From positions 60,324,080 to 60,388,079 of the forward strand of contig NC_082694.2 in the NCBI RefSeq assembly GCF_949987515.2: a stretch of DNA of 64,000 bases. The letters are read 5' to 3'. Under the pieces are notes generated by a model. That model was given only the letters and a program-made list of their open reading frames with translations, was not told where the DNA came from and searched no databases. Position 1 is the stretch's first letter. The number at the start of each line of letters is the position of its first letter. Of the stretch, positions 11,540-24,315 are shown in pieces. This DNA is from Delphinus delphis. Taxonomy: Eukaryota; Chordata; Mammalia; Artiodactyla; Delphinidae. The translations under genes were made by a program, and so were the position numbers.

Positions 11540-12430
11540 GTTTTTTTTCACGTTTCAATATCTCTGATATCAGGCTATGTCTTAAATTTGTTGACATGTC
11601 AGTTTAACTTACAAATTTTTTATTTCATAGTAGTATATAAAATAATGGTTTTCCAATTGACAGTATCTTACATTAAATGAAATCTAATTAAGCCTCCTGT
11701 TATAGATTTGACTCTACATTATAAAGCATAGCAATGAAATGTTTAAAAAATGTAGCTCAATACTAGTTCTAGAGAACACATACGTAAGATTGCAGTGCTT
11801 AATCTTTAAAATGGCAACAGAATAAATCATCTTTAGGGCCTCATATGAGATCCATAGAATAACAAATTAGCTCAGTCTGGCCAGGAACATTGAGAAAAGA
11901 AAGGCAGGCATTTTCACATTAATTTCTGGTGACTGCTAAGGCCGCTCTCCTTCTCTAAAGTAAAAGTTCCATGAGGTCAGAGTTTATATCTGGTTTTGCT
12001 CATAACTGTAGTCCTAGCTCTAGAAAACTTCCTGACGCAGCATTCAGTAAATATTTGTTGAATGAAAATTTTTACTTAAAAACATCAGCGTTTCAGCGTT
12101 CCTTTCCTGCTATAAAAGAGATGAATTATGAGACATAGCATGATTTGTCAGTAGAATACTCACTAACCGATGCCAGTACTGACATTCTCTCTTCTAAGCA
12201 AACAAAAACAACAAAACAAATCAAGAGCTTAACAACTAAGGACCACACCTAAATTGTAAACATTCCGGTTAAACAAGTATCCCAAGGTCACATACCCAGA
12301 CATGTTGTCCCAGCTGCCCTACTTGCAGGGGTGGGCCAGGTTTGCCATCTTCAGGAAATGCTGTTTGCTGGGAAGTAGTGGGAGCAGAGGGGAAAGAATT
12401 CCTTCCATGGGAGGTTTCGCCAAGAAGGCT
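11540..12430. other. Intergenic DNA with no recognised gene
   Basis: AT-rich. A short 'AGTAAATATTTGTTGAATGA' motif at 12,045-12,065 may be an L2 terminus. No gene. Confidence 0.45.
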
Positions 12431-12433
12431 CAG

Positions 12434-12763
12434 GGGATTTCCCTGGTGGTGCAGTGGTTAAGAATCTACCTGCCAATGCAGAGGACACGGGTTCGATCCC
12501 TGGTCCGGGAAGATCCCACAGGCCACAGAGCAGCTAAGCCTGTGCTCTAGAGCCCACGAGCCACAACTACTGAGCCCACATGTCACACAACTGAAGCCCG
12601 TGCACCTAGAGCCTGTTTTCAGCAACAAGAGAAGCCCCTGCAATGAGAAGCCCACGCACTGCAATGAAGAGTAGCCCCCGCTCGCCGCAACTAGAGAAAG
12701 CCCACGCACAGCCACGAAGACCCAATGCAGCCAAAAATAAATAAATAAATAAATAAATAAATA
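12434..12763 (+). mobile_element. CHR-type SINE, long form
   Basis: Head GGGGATTTCCCTGGTGGTGC, B box GGTTCGATCCCTGGTCCGGG, repeated 'CACAACTACTGAGCCC' segments, and an (AAAT)n tail at 12,736-12,763. AGAAGGCTCA before and AGAAGTCTCA after form an imperfect target-site duplication. Confidence 0.95.
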
Positions 12764-14635
12764 AGAAGTCTCAAGCCCAGTCTGATCATTATTCCCATAA
12801 TCTTGCTGGACTCAGGCCTAAAGGAATTTTGACATTTAAGGTATGAGTCAATAAATATCATCATTTAATCCCTTTCCTGAGTTCAGAACCAACTAAGAAA
12901 TAGATACAGGAGTCAGATAGGAAATAACACAGCAGCATCCCCAGTGACAATGCTGTTTGGAGGATGCAATTTAGGCACAGAACATGAGCTTGGTAAATGA
13001 GCCACTTCCCCTGAATTAAGCAGACCTCCTGCTATGTTGTAACTACTGGGTCACAGCCAGCCCTGGACAACTGCCACCTCCATACCAGGGCTACAGCCTG
13101 CCCTACCCTGCTTAGTCTATGGCCCAGAAAGCAAACAGCAGACTTCCTGCAGGAAGGCAGCTCTAAAACAAGAGAACATAGAAGCAGCAGTGTCACATAT
13201 GCCTGATTCTGCTGTGCCCTAAATGGGAGGAGGGACCAGATCGTTTCTCTAACAGAGACTCTCCAGTGTGGAAACACAAGGTGTGGGCAAGAAGTGTTCT
13301 TTCCTAATGGACACTATCTCTTCATACACCCCAGGTGACTTAGAATTATGCAACTGGCTGGTACTGCCCAAATAACATTACCTGATTTCTGCAAAGCATT
13401 GGGAAAACTTTAATTTTTTAATTATTCCAATGAATATTTCTTGAATGTAAAAGCTAATGAGAAAAAGAGGAAACCAAACAGACCAGGAAAGAAAATATCA
13501 GTCATTCCTGGGGGAAACAATTCTCTCTGTGACTTGCAGCCTGTGACACTGAGATCAGCCCTCACTCAGGCCATCTTCCCTACAATTACCTTGTTACAAG
13601 GGATCGCCAGCCCAGAGGAGATCACAGTGCAGGGATTGTCAGTCCAAAAGAGAATTGGTTTTTCCAGGTTTTGGTATTTGTCACTGAGGGAAGACTTTCG
13701 TTGTTGGTTTGAAAGACATGATCAAAGGTAAGATAGGGCTCCCCTCCGGCTCTCCTGCCACTGCTTTGTCAGCCCTGCAGCTTGGTGTCTGTGTGTGGCC
13801 TGTGAGCCCCTCTTGCTCAGCAATGGGCTCTTCAGGCTTTGGGGAGCTCTGCCCAGGGCTTCGAGATAACACACGCCTCTGTAGAGGACCCTGTGGCAAC
13901 TGTGGATCTGGAGTGAGTTGTGATCTTCTTTTTTGGAGGCAGCACTATTATTAAAGTATCTACCATAGGGGCCGTTGCACTGTTTTACAACAGGAAATGA
14001 GGGAATGTTTGGGTAGGAGGGGTGCAAAAGTCTAATGAGCACCACAGCCTGACAGAGGAAAGCGTTATTAAAGCAGCTTCTTGTAAGGGCTCTACTTTTC
14101 ATGTGTTTTTCCATCTCCGGGCAAGACACTGTTGCCAGCAAGGGTCATGCCAGGGCACCCTAAACCCAAACACCTGTGTCCATCATGACATGGAAAGACC
14201 TTGAAGTGGGATTTATGAAAGCAATGGAAAGGGTTAGTAGACGATGCCTCAGCCTCCACTGTGGAGTGAGAACTATACATTATTTAGTTAAAGCCAGGCA
14301 TGATTTTTTAGAACACACTATAAGTCATCAGTGGGTTCCTGATGTATTCCCAGTGTCCCATTTTAGAGATGGGTCAGGGTTTGGGATGGAAAGATGCCAA
14401 AGAAGAACACTGAAAGTAAAGTAGATGGGAGGGGGGAAGTATCCAACTTTGAGGGCATGTGTTTCACAAAAAGCGAATATTTTGAACTGAATGATTTTTT
14501 TCCACAGTATTTGTTAATTGTTTATTTATCAAGAGAAACTGTTTTTTAGCCCAGATAGTCATAGTTCATAGTTTCATAGTTCAGGAACACAGGAACACAT
14601 AGTTTAGGAACGCCTACCAACATCTGTGCAATATA
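12764..14635. other. Intergenic DNA with no recognised feature
   Basis: Several overlapping frames of 60-139 codons occur on both strands around 13.4-14.4 kb. None has a recognisable domain or exon boundaries, and most contradict one another in frame. I see no supported gene. Confidence 0.5.
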
Positions 14636-15165
14636 CCTGAAGAAGTATTTAGAGGCAAATGTATAGTTTTACATTTTTCAGGAAAGAAAGTAGGGTTTGG
14701 AATACGATCTAAAGCTCCACATTAAGAAGAAAAAGAACAAATTAAACCCAAAGTAGAAAAAAGAAAAATAACGAAGGTGAGAATGACAATCGATGAAATA
14801 GAAAACTGACAAATAATAAAGTCAAAAAGTTTTCCTCAAAAGGTTAATAAAAGATTGCAAGATTGATCAAGTAAAACAAAGAAAATACTTTTATCAGCAT
14901 TAGGAATGAAAAAAGGGAGCATGTCTACAAGTCCTACAATCAAGCAAAAGATAGTAAGGAAACATTACAAACAACTTTGTGTTGATAAATTAAACAATTT
15001 AGATGAAATAGAAACATAATTTTAAAAACATAACTTACCAAAATAGATACATACATACATAAATATTCTTACGTCAACTCAAATAGCTGAATTCATTTTC
15101 AAAAATCTTTGTACAAGAAAAACTTGAAACCCAGGTGATTTTACTAATGAAATCTATCATGATTT

Positions 15166-15368
15166 TTTTTTTAATCTTTATTGGAGTATAATTGCTTTAC
15201 AATGTTGTGTTAGTTTCTGCTGTATAACAAAGTGAATCAGCTATATGTATACATATATCCCCATATCCCCTCCCTCATGCATCTCCCACCCTCCCTATCC
15301 CACCCCTCTAGGTGGTCACAAAGCACCGAGCTGATCTCCCTGTGCTATGCAGCTGCTTCCCACTAGAC
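15166..15368 (-). mobile_element. Younger L1 3'-end nested in an older L1
   Basis: Reverse complement of the cetartiodactyl L1 3' UTR, from the poly(T) at 15,164 to 'GCTGCTTCCCACTAG'. The target-site duplication ATCATGATTT is at 15,156-15,165 and 15,369-15,378. The host element is an old L1 in the opposite orientation. Confidence 0.93.
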
Positions 15369-17722
15369 ATCATGATTTAAGGAAGAAATACTACCAATTC
15401 AACACAAACTGTTTCAAAAATAGAAGAGGATAATTTTTCCCAACTCATTTTATAAAGCAAGCACAATCCCAATACCAAATACTGACAAAGACATAATAAA
15501 AGAAAACTACAGACAATATTTCTCATGAGATAGATTTAAAATTCTTAACAAAACATTAGAAAAATAATCCAGTTATACATTTTAAAAGAAAATACATCAT
15601 GACTAAGTGAGGTTTTCAAGAAATGCAAGGTTGGCTTAACACTGGAAAATTATTCAGTGAAATTAAAGAATAAAGAGAGAAAACTATATGATCATCTCAG
15701 TAGATGCATAAAAAATTTTTGACAGAAGTCAACAACCATTCATGAAAAAACTGAGAAAATTAGGAATAGAAGGAACTTCCTCAAACTGCTCAAAGACTTC
15801 TCTGAAAATCTATAACCAATATACTACTTAATGATATTTCTTCCTAAGATCAGAAACAAGTCAAAGACATCCACTTTCACCATTTTACTGGAGGTTCTAG
15901 CCAATGTAATAAGATTTAAAAAAAAAAAAGAAAGAAAGAAATTAAAGGTATACAGGTAAAAGGCACAAAGAAAGAAAGTAAAATTGTCATTCTTTGCAGA
16001 TGACATGATTGTTTATGTAGAAAACCTTATGGAATAGAGAAAACAACTATGAGGACTAAAGAGTGAATTTAGCAGGGTGAACATACAAAAATTAATTCTA
16101 CTTCTATATATTAGCAATAAACAATTAGGAAACAAAAATTTTAAAATACCATTTGCAATAATATCAAAAATGTCAAATACTGAGAAAAAATCTAATAAAA
16201 GATATACAATTCCTGTACAATAGAAACTATAAAACATTGTTATGATAAATTAAAGGAGACCAAACAAAATGGAGAGACACAATATGTTTAAGAATTTGAA
16301 GACTAAATGTTGTTAAGACATTCGTTCTCCCCAGATTTATTTATGGATTTAATATAATCCTTATTAAAATTCCAGCAGGCTTTTTTTAGAGAAATTGACA
16401 AGCTGAGTCTAAAACCGATATGGGAATGCCAAAAGAATTTTTAAAAAGAATAAAGTTAGAAGACATAATATCTGGTTTCAAAACTAAAAATAATGCTAGA
16501 TGAATCAAGACATTGTGGTATTGACATGAAAATAGGAAAATAGCAATAGAACAGAATCCAGAAATAGACCCACACATAAAGAGTTAATTGATTTTTGAGC
16601 AAAAGTGACAAGATAATTCAATGAATAAAGGAAGACTTAACAAATGGACCTGGAATAACAAGATAACTATATGAAAATAAAAATAACTTTGACTTCTATC
16701 TCACTCCATACAATAAGATCAGTTTGAGATGGATCATAAAACAAAGTATAACCTAAAACAATAAAGTTTCCAGTAGAAATCATGAAATAATATCTTTGCA
16801 ATGTTGAGGTAGGTAAAAAATACTTAGAAAGGATGAAAAAAGCATCAACTATTAAAAATGATAATTAGCTTTTGCCAAATAAAAATGTTTTGCATATCAA
16901 AACACACAATTAAGAAAATAAATAGGAAAGCCAGTTACATATATTTGACAAAAGGTTCTTTCCAGTATATATAAAGAACTCCTCCAAATCAATAATAAAA
17001 CAAAGGATCTAATTTTTTAGAATGGGCAAGAGATTGGAGCAGCCATTTCACAAAAGAAGGTACATGTATAACCAAGAAGCACATGAAATGTTTTTCAACA
17101 TCATTAGTCATCATGATATGCAAATTACAACTACAATGTTTACACTCATTAAAATGTCTAAAATCTAAAGTATGACAATACCAAAAGTTGATGGGGATGT
17201 GGAGAAACTGGAACTCTCAAACATTGCTGTTAGAAACGGAGAATGGTACAACCACTTTGTAGAACAGTTTGTCAGTTTTTTACAAAATTAACTTCTACAT
17301 CTATCTTATGACTCAGAAATCTCATACTCAGTATTTCTCAAAAGAAATGAAAACATATATCTACAAAGAGATTTGTACAAGAATATTCAGAGGAGCTTTA
17401 TTCATAACAGCCCCAAACTAGAAATAGGCCAAATGTTGATCAACAGGAAAATGAATAAACATATTGTGGTATATTCATAAATTGGAATAATAATCAGAAA
17501 TAAAGGGAAAAAAGTACTGATGATGCAACAACACGGATGAATCTTAAGACTTCCAGTTATGCTAAGTGAAAGAAGCTAACCAAAAAGTATACACTGTATG
17601 ATTCTATTTATATGAAGTAGCAAAATTCATCCATGGTGAAAAAAATACATGAATGGCAGTTATTGCTTGTTTGGTGCATTCAATTGTCATCATGTATTCA
17701 ATTGTCAAAATCATTGAACAAA

Positions 17723-18047
17723 GGGACTTCCCTGGTGGTGCAGTGGTTAAGAATCCACCTGCCAATGCAGGGGACACAGGTTCGGTTCCTGGTTGGGGAA
17801 GATCCCACATGCCGCGGAGCAACTAAGCCCGTGCGCCACAACTACTGAGCCCGCACAGCCCAGGCGCTCTAGAGCCTTCACGCTGCAACTACTGAAGCCC
17901 ACACGCCTAGAGCCCATGCTCCGCAACAAGAAAAGCCACTGCAGTGAGAAGCCCACGCACCGCAACGAAGATTAGCCCCCGCACTGCAACTAGAGAGAAA
18001 GCCTTGCACAGCAACGAAGACCCAACACAGCCAAAAAAAAAAAAAAA
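17723..18047 (+). mobile_element. CHR-type SINE inside old L1
   Basis: Head GGGACTTCCCTGGTGGTGCA, B box GGTTCGGTTCCTGGTTGGGG, long-form body and poly(A) tail. AAAATCATTGAAC precedes the element and follows the tail, a clean target-site duplication. It interrupts the 3' UTR of the L1 described at 14,640. Confidence 0.95.
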
Positions 18048-18164
18048 TCATTGAACCAAATATTTAATACTTTTTGATGGGTTATACATAAATTATACCT
18101 CAATTTTTAAAAAACAACTACATCTGGTGGGTATCAACTACATAAATAACTGCATAGGGTAAAG

Positions 18165-18425
18165 TTCGTTCATCCAACAAATATTATCAATAACTTATTA
18201 CGTGCCAAGCTCCATGCTAACCTCTGGGAATATCAGGGTCTATTAGACATGATTCCAGCACTGAAGAATGCACGGATTTGGGGTCGAGGGGTGGGGAGAG
18301 TCAAACAATTTCAAAATGTTGGGACAACAACATACAGCCATTGATTAGGGCCATATATGAGGGCAGAGAGGAGTGAGAAGATATTACAGAATAGGAGAAT
18401 GGTCTCTTGCCTGATCTTGGTGACT
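18165..18425 (-). mobile_element. L2 fragment
   Basis: It begins 'TTCATCCAACAAATATTATC', then 'TTACGTGCCAAGCTCCATGC', the diverged reverse-strand form of the L2 'tactatgtgccaggcactg' segment, and continues into 'AGGGCAGAGAGGAGTGAGAA'. Confidence 0.65.
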
Positions 18426-18429
18426 GAAT

Positions 18430-19118
18430 CATTGCTTGGGAGAGTGAGATGTTGCCTTTTATTTTTGGCCTCTGGGACTTGGGGTGTTATCTTAGCAGGT
18501 GTAAGGACTCAACAACAGTTCCCTAAACCCTAGGAGCAAACTCCTTTTTGTAGGCGGACAATGGAGAGACTTCCCTTTCATCTTGAGGATAAACAGAAAA
18601 GGGCCAAACACTTCCTGAATACTAGGTTCAGAGGGAAGCAGCTCTCTTGAGCCAGGGTCCTTATGCCACGCTGCAGAGCAGCCCACAAAACACCCCAGAG
18701 GATGTGGCTTGCTGGCCACTCCTCTTGGGTCATAACAGCCCTGCCAAAGAATGTAGGGCCCCAAGAAAGAATGTTCTGAAAGCCATTTAAGAGCCTTCCA
18801 GGAAAGCCACAGCTGGCAATCCACCACTTGCAATGTGTGTGGGTGGGCTACTGCTTCTCCTTCTCTTCCCTGCCATCCCCGAGCTCCTACCAAATCCCAG
18901 GTCTGCTCCAAAGGAGGTGCAGGGCCAGGTACATGCTGGTGATGTAGAGGACAAGGCACCTGAAAGTCTCTAAGGACAGCACTGGGGAGCCTGCCACTGA
19001 GTGCCTTCAGATCTCCCTTCAAAAGCTCCATTAGGACTGTGGGTGTGACTCTCCACAGATGGGCCACCCAGAGAGAGGTGGCTGTGGTGGAAGCTCCAAC
19101 ACGTCCCTTCCAACCACA
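18430..19118. other. Intergenic DNA with a spurious long minus frame
   Basis: A 191-codon open frame on the minus strand (18,492-19,067) begins at a GTG rather than an ATG and has no domain I recognise. No repeat family is evident. I would not annotate a gene. Confidence 0.5.
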
Positions 19119-19120
19119 GC

Positions 19121-19979
19121 TGTATTAGTTTCCTATTGCTGCTATGACAAATTACATCAAACTCAGAGGCTTAAAACAACGTCAATTTGTTGTCTACAGT
19201 TCTGGAGGTCACAAGTCTAAAATGAATCCATGGGGCTGCATTCTTTCTGGAGGCTCCAGGGGAGACCCCGTTTCCTCGTCCTTTCAGCTTTCAAAGGCAG
19301 CCTACATTTTTTGGTTCATGGCCACCTTCCTCCATCTTCAAAGCTAGCATCTTTGGGGCTTCCCTGGTGGCGCAGTGGTAAGAATCCGCCTGCCAATGCA
19401 GGGGACATGGGTTCGAGCCCTGGTCCGGGAAGATCCCACATGCCACGGAGCAACTAAGCCCGTGCGCCACAACTACTGAGCCTGCGCTCTAGAGACCACA
19501 AGCCACAACTACTGAGCCCGTGTGCCACAACTACGGAGCCCACGCGCCTAGAGCCCATGCTCCGCAACAAGAGAAGCCACCGCAATGAGAAGCCCGCGCA
19601 CCGCAACAAAGAGTAGCCACCGCTCTCGGCAACTAGAGAAAGCCCGCGCACAGCAACAAAGACCCAGTGCAGCCAAAAATAAATAAATAAAATAAATTAA
19701 AAACAAAAAAGCTAGCATCTTCAAATCTCTTTCTCTCTGTCCATCTGCTTCTGTCATCACATCACCTTCTCTCTGACTTGGACTCCTTCTGCACATGGCT
19801 TATAAAGACCCATGTGTTTGCATCAAGCCCCTCGGTAACGCAGGATAATCTCCCCATCTCAAAATCCTTAATTCGATCACATCTGCAAAGCCGCTTTTGC
19901 CATATAAGGTAACATTCACAGGTTCCAAGGATTAGAATGTGGACATCTTTAGAGGATCATCATTCAGCCGACCCCAATA
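19121..19979 (-). mobile_element. MLT1-type MaLR LTR, split by a SINE
   Basis: Reverse complement of an MLT1 LTR: starts TGTATTAGTTTCCTATTGCT, then 'GGCTTAAAACAACG', 'ACAGTTCTGGAGGTCACAAG', 'TAATCTCCCCATCTCAAAAT' and 'GAATGTGGACATCTTTAGAG'. It consists of the LTR only, with no internal region, and is broken at 19,354-19,707 by a CHR SINE. Confidence 0.88.
19354..19707 (+). mobile_element. CHR-type SINE, long form, in MLT1
   Basis: Head GGGGCTTCCCTGGTGGCGCA, B box GGTTCGAGCCCTGGTCCGGG, (AAATA)n tail. Perfect 14-bp target-site duplication AAAGCTAGCATCTT at 19,340-19,353 and 19,708-19,721. Confidence 0.97.
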
Positions 19980-20039
19980 ACTCTAAGCCAATCTGACAAT
20001 AATAACAAAAGCATCAGCCATTGAGTGCTTACCATGTGA

Positions 20040-20170
20040 TATAAACACAGATATAGAGATAGGGAGAGAGATAATTTTATATAGATATATGTGTATTAGA
20101 TTGATAAATGATTGTATATGTATGTGTATATATATAATCATCTATATGTGTGTGTATATATATATGTAAT
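20040..20170. repeat. AT-rich (TATG/TA)n low-complexity tract
   Basis: Alternating TATATATG and ATCATCTATATGTG units. The region from 20,170 to 22,690 is otherwise AT-rich DNA in which I see no gene or confident repeat. Confidence 0.8.
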
Positions 20171-20174
20171 CATC

Positions 20175-22685
20175 TATCAGTCTAAATCTCCAAAGCCAGT
20201 GCTCTTTACCCCACTGTCTCCCATTTCTGGTCCATGTTTCAACAAGAAACTCAGACTATGAATTCTTGTGTGTAACAGCTTCAACCTAATTTTTTTTTTT
20301 CTCTAGTTAGGGCTAACCACGTTTGTGGTTGGGAAGACTAGGAATGGGTTAATTCCCAGTTGGCTGCATCTACAGAAAGCACAAAAAATGATCTATTTCT
20401 CCCTGTAAATAAAACTGTTTTTTGCTTATCCATAGTGTCTTGTTTCTTTTCTTGCTTTACCTTCCTCAGGGTTTTCACTTTTCTTTACTGTTCTCAACCT
20501 CAACAGAGGATGCCCTTCCAAGCAGAACTATTCACCAACCTAAAATCTTACCTTCATTTTTGGAATCTGTGTGTCCAAGTAACCCGTCACAAATTATTCA
20601 AACATCCTGAAAAGTGAAATCTGGAAACACCACAGCAAAGGAAACAAAAGTAGGAGCTGAAAAGTATAAATACATCAAACCATGGTTTAAAAATAAAATA
20701 AAATAGAAATCAGTATTCCATGAAACAAAAGTGAATGAAGATTTATTTTAACAATATCACCTGGACAGCACCCATTCTCAGTATTCTTCAGTGAGGTTTA
20801 TTGTTAAATATTTTAATGTGCGTATTAAATCAGAATCATTACATTTTTAGAAGACAGAATCCCTTTCTCAGAGACAATCCTTAAATGGCAATAGCGATCT
20901 GTTTGTGAGTCTGTCTCCATGATAGTTAATATTGCTCTGTTGAGCCTCTTGTTGAGGACAAGAATGAAATATGTTCCTAATTTTTATATGCCTCTGACAT
21001 TGCCAAATCGTGTGCTTTGGGGATTCTGGCTCATACTGTATAGATTTTTTTTTTATTACTGCCTTCTCAACAAAAGGTTACTGAGTATTTATGGATAAGC
21101 ATGACCATTTTAAAATCTGGATCATGAATGATTTCAAATGAAGTTGGGAAAAGCAGAGCAGGAGAGGCAGGAAGGTAATGAATCAGGTGTTGGGACGTAA
21201 AGCCCAAGATGTTATCCTGTACCAGGTAAGTACACCAACATAAGCCCTGCTGAGTACCCCCTGGTGTCTGACGGGGATCTCCTGCCCCCCTTACCCCCAG
21301 CCTTGCCTCACTTGGACCTTCCTCCTCTCCACCTTCCAGGCCAAGGACGAAAGCAGGACCACACCATAGGTTTGTGTCAAAAATAGTAAAAACGGTTTAT
21401 TATGAATCATCATAATTGAGAAATAGGTTCTTAAGATTTTGATCTTAAATAATACTTCATTGCTTGAAATAGACTTAATCATCAGAGGATTGGGTAATAA
21501 ACGAACATTTTTAAGATTTTAAAAGGAATGTCTATGTCGTTTCAAGATTATCAGAGGCTGTTCATCCTCATAAAATACTATTTTTACTTGAATCTTTTGA
21601 TATTGATCTCCCTATAACATGTTTGCATTCCACCAATGTGTTTTATTCTGAAGTCAGAATTATTGTTTCAAAATGCAAATCTGATCTGATCTTCCCTCTA
21701 AACTGGTCAGGATTCCTGACACATGCTCACATCGCCTGGTGGTCCACAGTGTCTGGCATAGAGGAGACATGTGAGAAATATTTTAGCACTAGAAAGTAAG
21801 CAAACAAACTTCTTCATTGATGCAGATTTATCACTAACAAGTCAAACACAGGGCTGTGGTTTTTAGCCCTGTGAGTGAATTGGGGCGGGGTCAAAGAGTG
21901 AAGATTTCCCTGAGGTAACTATGAAAGAATGTTAGAGGAATTCAAAGGTAGATTTGGATTTGTGTAGAGGTTATCTGAGGTGAAAGTCACTCCCTGAACT
22001 TGGAATGACCCGGGAAAATACTGAAGGCAGGAGGAGGGGGAAGTCTTTGGCTGCTATCAGCGTAAGAGTTTGTTTGGACTAAGCAAAGCAATTAAGGGAA
22101 GGGGAAGCAGAAGCAACCAACATGTGATAAGTTTTTCATGTATTTCAAATCTTACTTCCAAAGGTCTTAAAGAACTCTTACAAAGATGCATACAATACAG
22201 TGAAATAAAATATACTCAAATAAATGAGGAAAACAATTTATATGAATGAGATTTGCAAAGAGTCTCTGCAGTAAAGTTATAAGCCTTTAGCCATTACTTT
22301 AATTTGGAAATACGGAAAATATTTCACTGACTTCTAAAGAAACTGTCTACAAATTGTATGGGAGTCCATATTAATAGATACCATTTACGTAAAAATGGTA
22401 AGTAATCTATGTTTGAATGTGCTTTAAAAGTATGGAAATGATCTGGAAGGATACACACCAGGTATAATTGTGGGTATTTCTGGAGAGAGAGAGATGGGGT
22501 GAGAATTGAGATGTGAAAAGGCTTTTATTTTTTGCCTTATATATGACTGAACTTTTTACAATTAGCTTACACTCATGTATGACATTTGTAATTTAAAATA
22601 ATAATGGTGATAATAATAATAAAGGCCCTACAAAGAAATCAATAGCATTCAATACTAGATACTGAGAGATATTCTATTATATACG
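20175..22685. other. Intergenic DNA with no recognised gene
   Basis: Frames are all below 90 codons without similarity. A diverged repeat may lie at about 22,430-22,600 ('GATCTGGAAGGATACACACC'), but I cannot name it. Confidence 0.45.
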
Positions 22686-22689
22686 CACC

Positions 22690-22950
22690 TATTCATTCAC
22701 TGAGATCAAATAACAACAACATTCAGAGCACTTCTCAGTGTTCAGAATGTTTACATCTATTATTGTATAGCTGCCTCCCAACAGCCCTCTGAAACAGGCA
22801 GGGCCGGGCAAGGCAGACCCCATTTTATTATCCCCACTTGAAGAATGAAGAAGCAGAGGCAGGGAGCAGAACCAGGCAACGAGTCCTGGTCATGAGATGA
22901 AGAGCAGCAGAGTTGACAAAGGAACCCAGGCCTTCCGATTCTTTCCCTGT
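22690..22950 (-). mobile_element. MIR SINE fragment
   Basis: 'ATTCAGAGCACTTCTCAGTG', then 'CCCCATTTTATTATCCCCAC', then 'GGAACCCAGGCCTTC': reverse-oriented MIR segments in the correct order. Confidence 0.75.
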
Positions 22951-22954
22951 ATGC

Positions 22955-23525
22955 TTCTTTCCTTTTGTCTTTGGTTCACAGTGTGACTGGAAGTCTTAGC
23001 ATTTTCAAGCTGAAATAAGGAAAAATCTTATGACTGCTGCATTTGATCGCTCATAAAAATGTTTCATTGTAAACTGTCCTATAACTTCTGAATTATGCCA
23101 CATAAATGGTTTGCGCGTTTCTCATTATTGCAGAAGAGGAAAATTTACTGCTTTCATTTAAAGTCTGAGCACTCTCTAAAGAAAAGCTGCAGTAGCCAAA
23201 CATCTTTATTATACTCTTGCCCTCAGAGCTAATGTCTTGAAAAAGCCTATTGGGTGCAGACAACAGTGTTCAGAGGAAGGCGTTTCTTGATTCAGAGACT
23301 TAAGCTGACAAAGTATGTAGCAGCCTTACTGATAATCCGAATAAATCATATTTCAGTTTATTTGCCTCCTTAATAGTCTCTGACAGCTACCTGTACCTTC
23401 TAGATAGACACATGCCTAGCTGTCTGCATTACATGTATCTTCTGGTGCCTTAGTCAGTCAAGGCACGGAGTATAGCCTTTCTTCTCCCTGTGGCAGCTTG
23501 TCTGCAAACCTAACTACAACAATCC
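22955..23525. other. Intergenic DNA with no recognised feature
   Basis: Nothing recognised. Confidence 0.4.
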
Positions 23526-23529
23526 CTCC

Positions 23530-23976
23530 CATTCCTGCACCTGCATGCCCCCGCCGTCACTTCCATTTAGAGGTGGAATTTATTTTCCCTCCCTTTGAGC
23601 TGGGCTGGCCTTGTGACTTGCTTTGATCAATAGAATGTGATAGAAGTGATACCTTGCCAGTTCCAGGCTTTGGCCTCAGGAGCTGGCCGTTCTATCTTTG
23701 GCCTCTTGGTTCCAGCCACTATTTAAGAAACTCAGACTAAAGTATTGAATGATTGAAACCCCATCGAGAGAAGTCCCGGAGGACGTCAGGCCACGTTGGA
23801 TGGAGCTCCCACTGAGTGCAGCTGTGTCAGTGACCCCAACCAACATCATATGTAGCAGAAGGACCACCCAACTGAGCCCAATCAACCCACGGGATAAAGA
23901 GAAATAATAAATTATTGTTGTTTTAAGCTACTAAGTCTTGAGGTAGTTTGTTACACAGCAATAGAGAAGTAAAACA
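23530..23976 (+). mobile_element. MLT1-type MaLR LTR
   Basis: 'CTTTGATCAATAGAATGTGA' and 'TAGAAGTGATACCTTGCCAG' are signature MLT1 segments. The 3' part 'TTATTGTTGTTTTAAGCTAC', 'GTAGTTTGTTACACAGCAAT' is the LTR end. It is LTR-only. The 69-codon minus frame over it is meaningless. Confidence 0.88.
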
Positions 23977-24073
23977 TGAAACATGCTCTTTTTTCACCCC
24001 CTGCCTCCCCCTGACCAATTTAGTACATCCCTGACCTTCTCTTATGCTTGTTTTCTGTACGATCATTTCTTTC

Positions 24074-24313
24074 TTTTTTTTTTTTTTTAGTATTTATTTA
24101 TTTGGCTGCATTGGGTCTCAGTTGCGGCATGCGGGATCTTTTGTTGTGGTGTGCGGGCTTTTCTCTCTCTCTAGTTGTGGCGCGTGGGCTCTAGAGTGTG
24201 CGGTCTTAGTTGCCCCACAGCATGTGGGATCTTAGTTCCCTGACCAGCGATCGAACCTATGTCCCCTGCATTGGAAGGCAGATCCTTAACCACCGGACCA
24301 CCAGGGAAGTCCT
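24074..24313 (-). mobile_element. CHR-type SINE
   Basis: The plus strand shows poly(T), TTTGGCTGCATTGGGTCTCA and the terminal CCACCAGGGAAGTCC. The flanks TGTACGATCATTTCT and TGTACCATCATTTCT form a 15-bp target-site duplication with one mismatch. Confidence 0.95.
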
Positions 24314-24315
24314 TG

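Larger units (their letters stand above)
14640..18113 (+). mobile_element. Old L1 copy, ORF2 and 3' UTR, with two nested insertions
   Basis: It runs in L1 order: an ORF2 block like 'AAAGAACAAATTAAACCCAA' near 14,737; the RT-domain region (AACTATATGATCATCTCAGT, TTCTTTGCAGATGACATGAT near 15,993); the C-terminal segment (CATATTGTGGTATATTCATA near 17,461); and a 3' end near 18,113 (TTATACCTCAATTTTTAAAA). Stops and indels break every frame, so no protein is made. The TTTGCAGATGACATGAT stretch encodes the FADD catalytic motif of the reverse transcriptase. Insertions at 15,166-15,368 and 17,723-18,047 split the copy. Confidence 0.88.

Noticed and set aside
12434..12530. tRNA gene suggested by a B-box (GGTTCGATCCC)
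   Set aside because: The sequence is a tRNA-derived SINE head; no cloverleaf acceptor pairing or anticodon arm is preserved.
18492..19067. 191-codon minus-strand frame
   Set aside because: It starts at GTG, has no recognisable domain, no splice or promoter context, and lies in otherwise unremarkable intergenic DNA.
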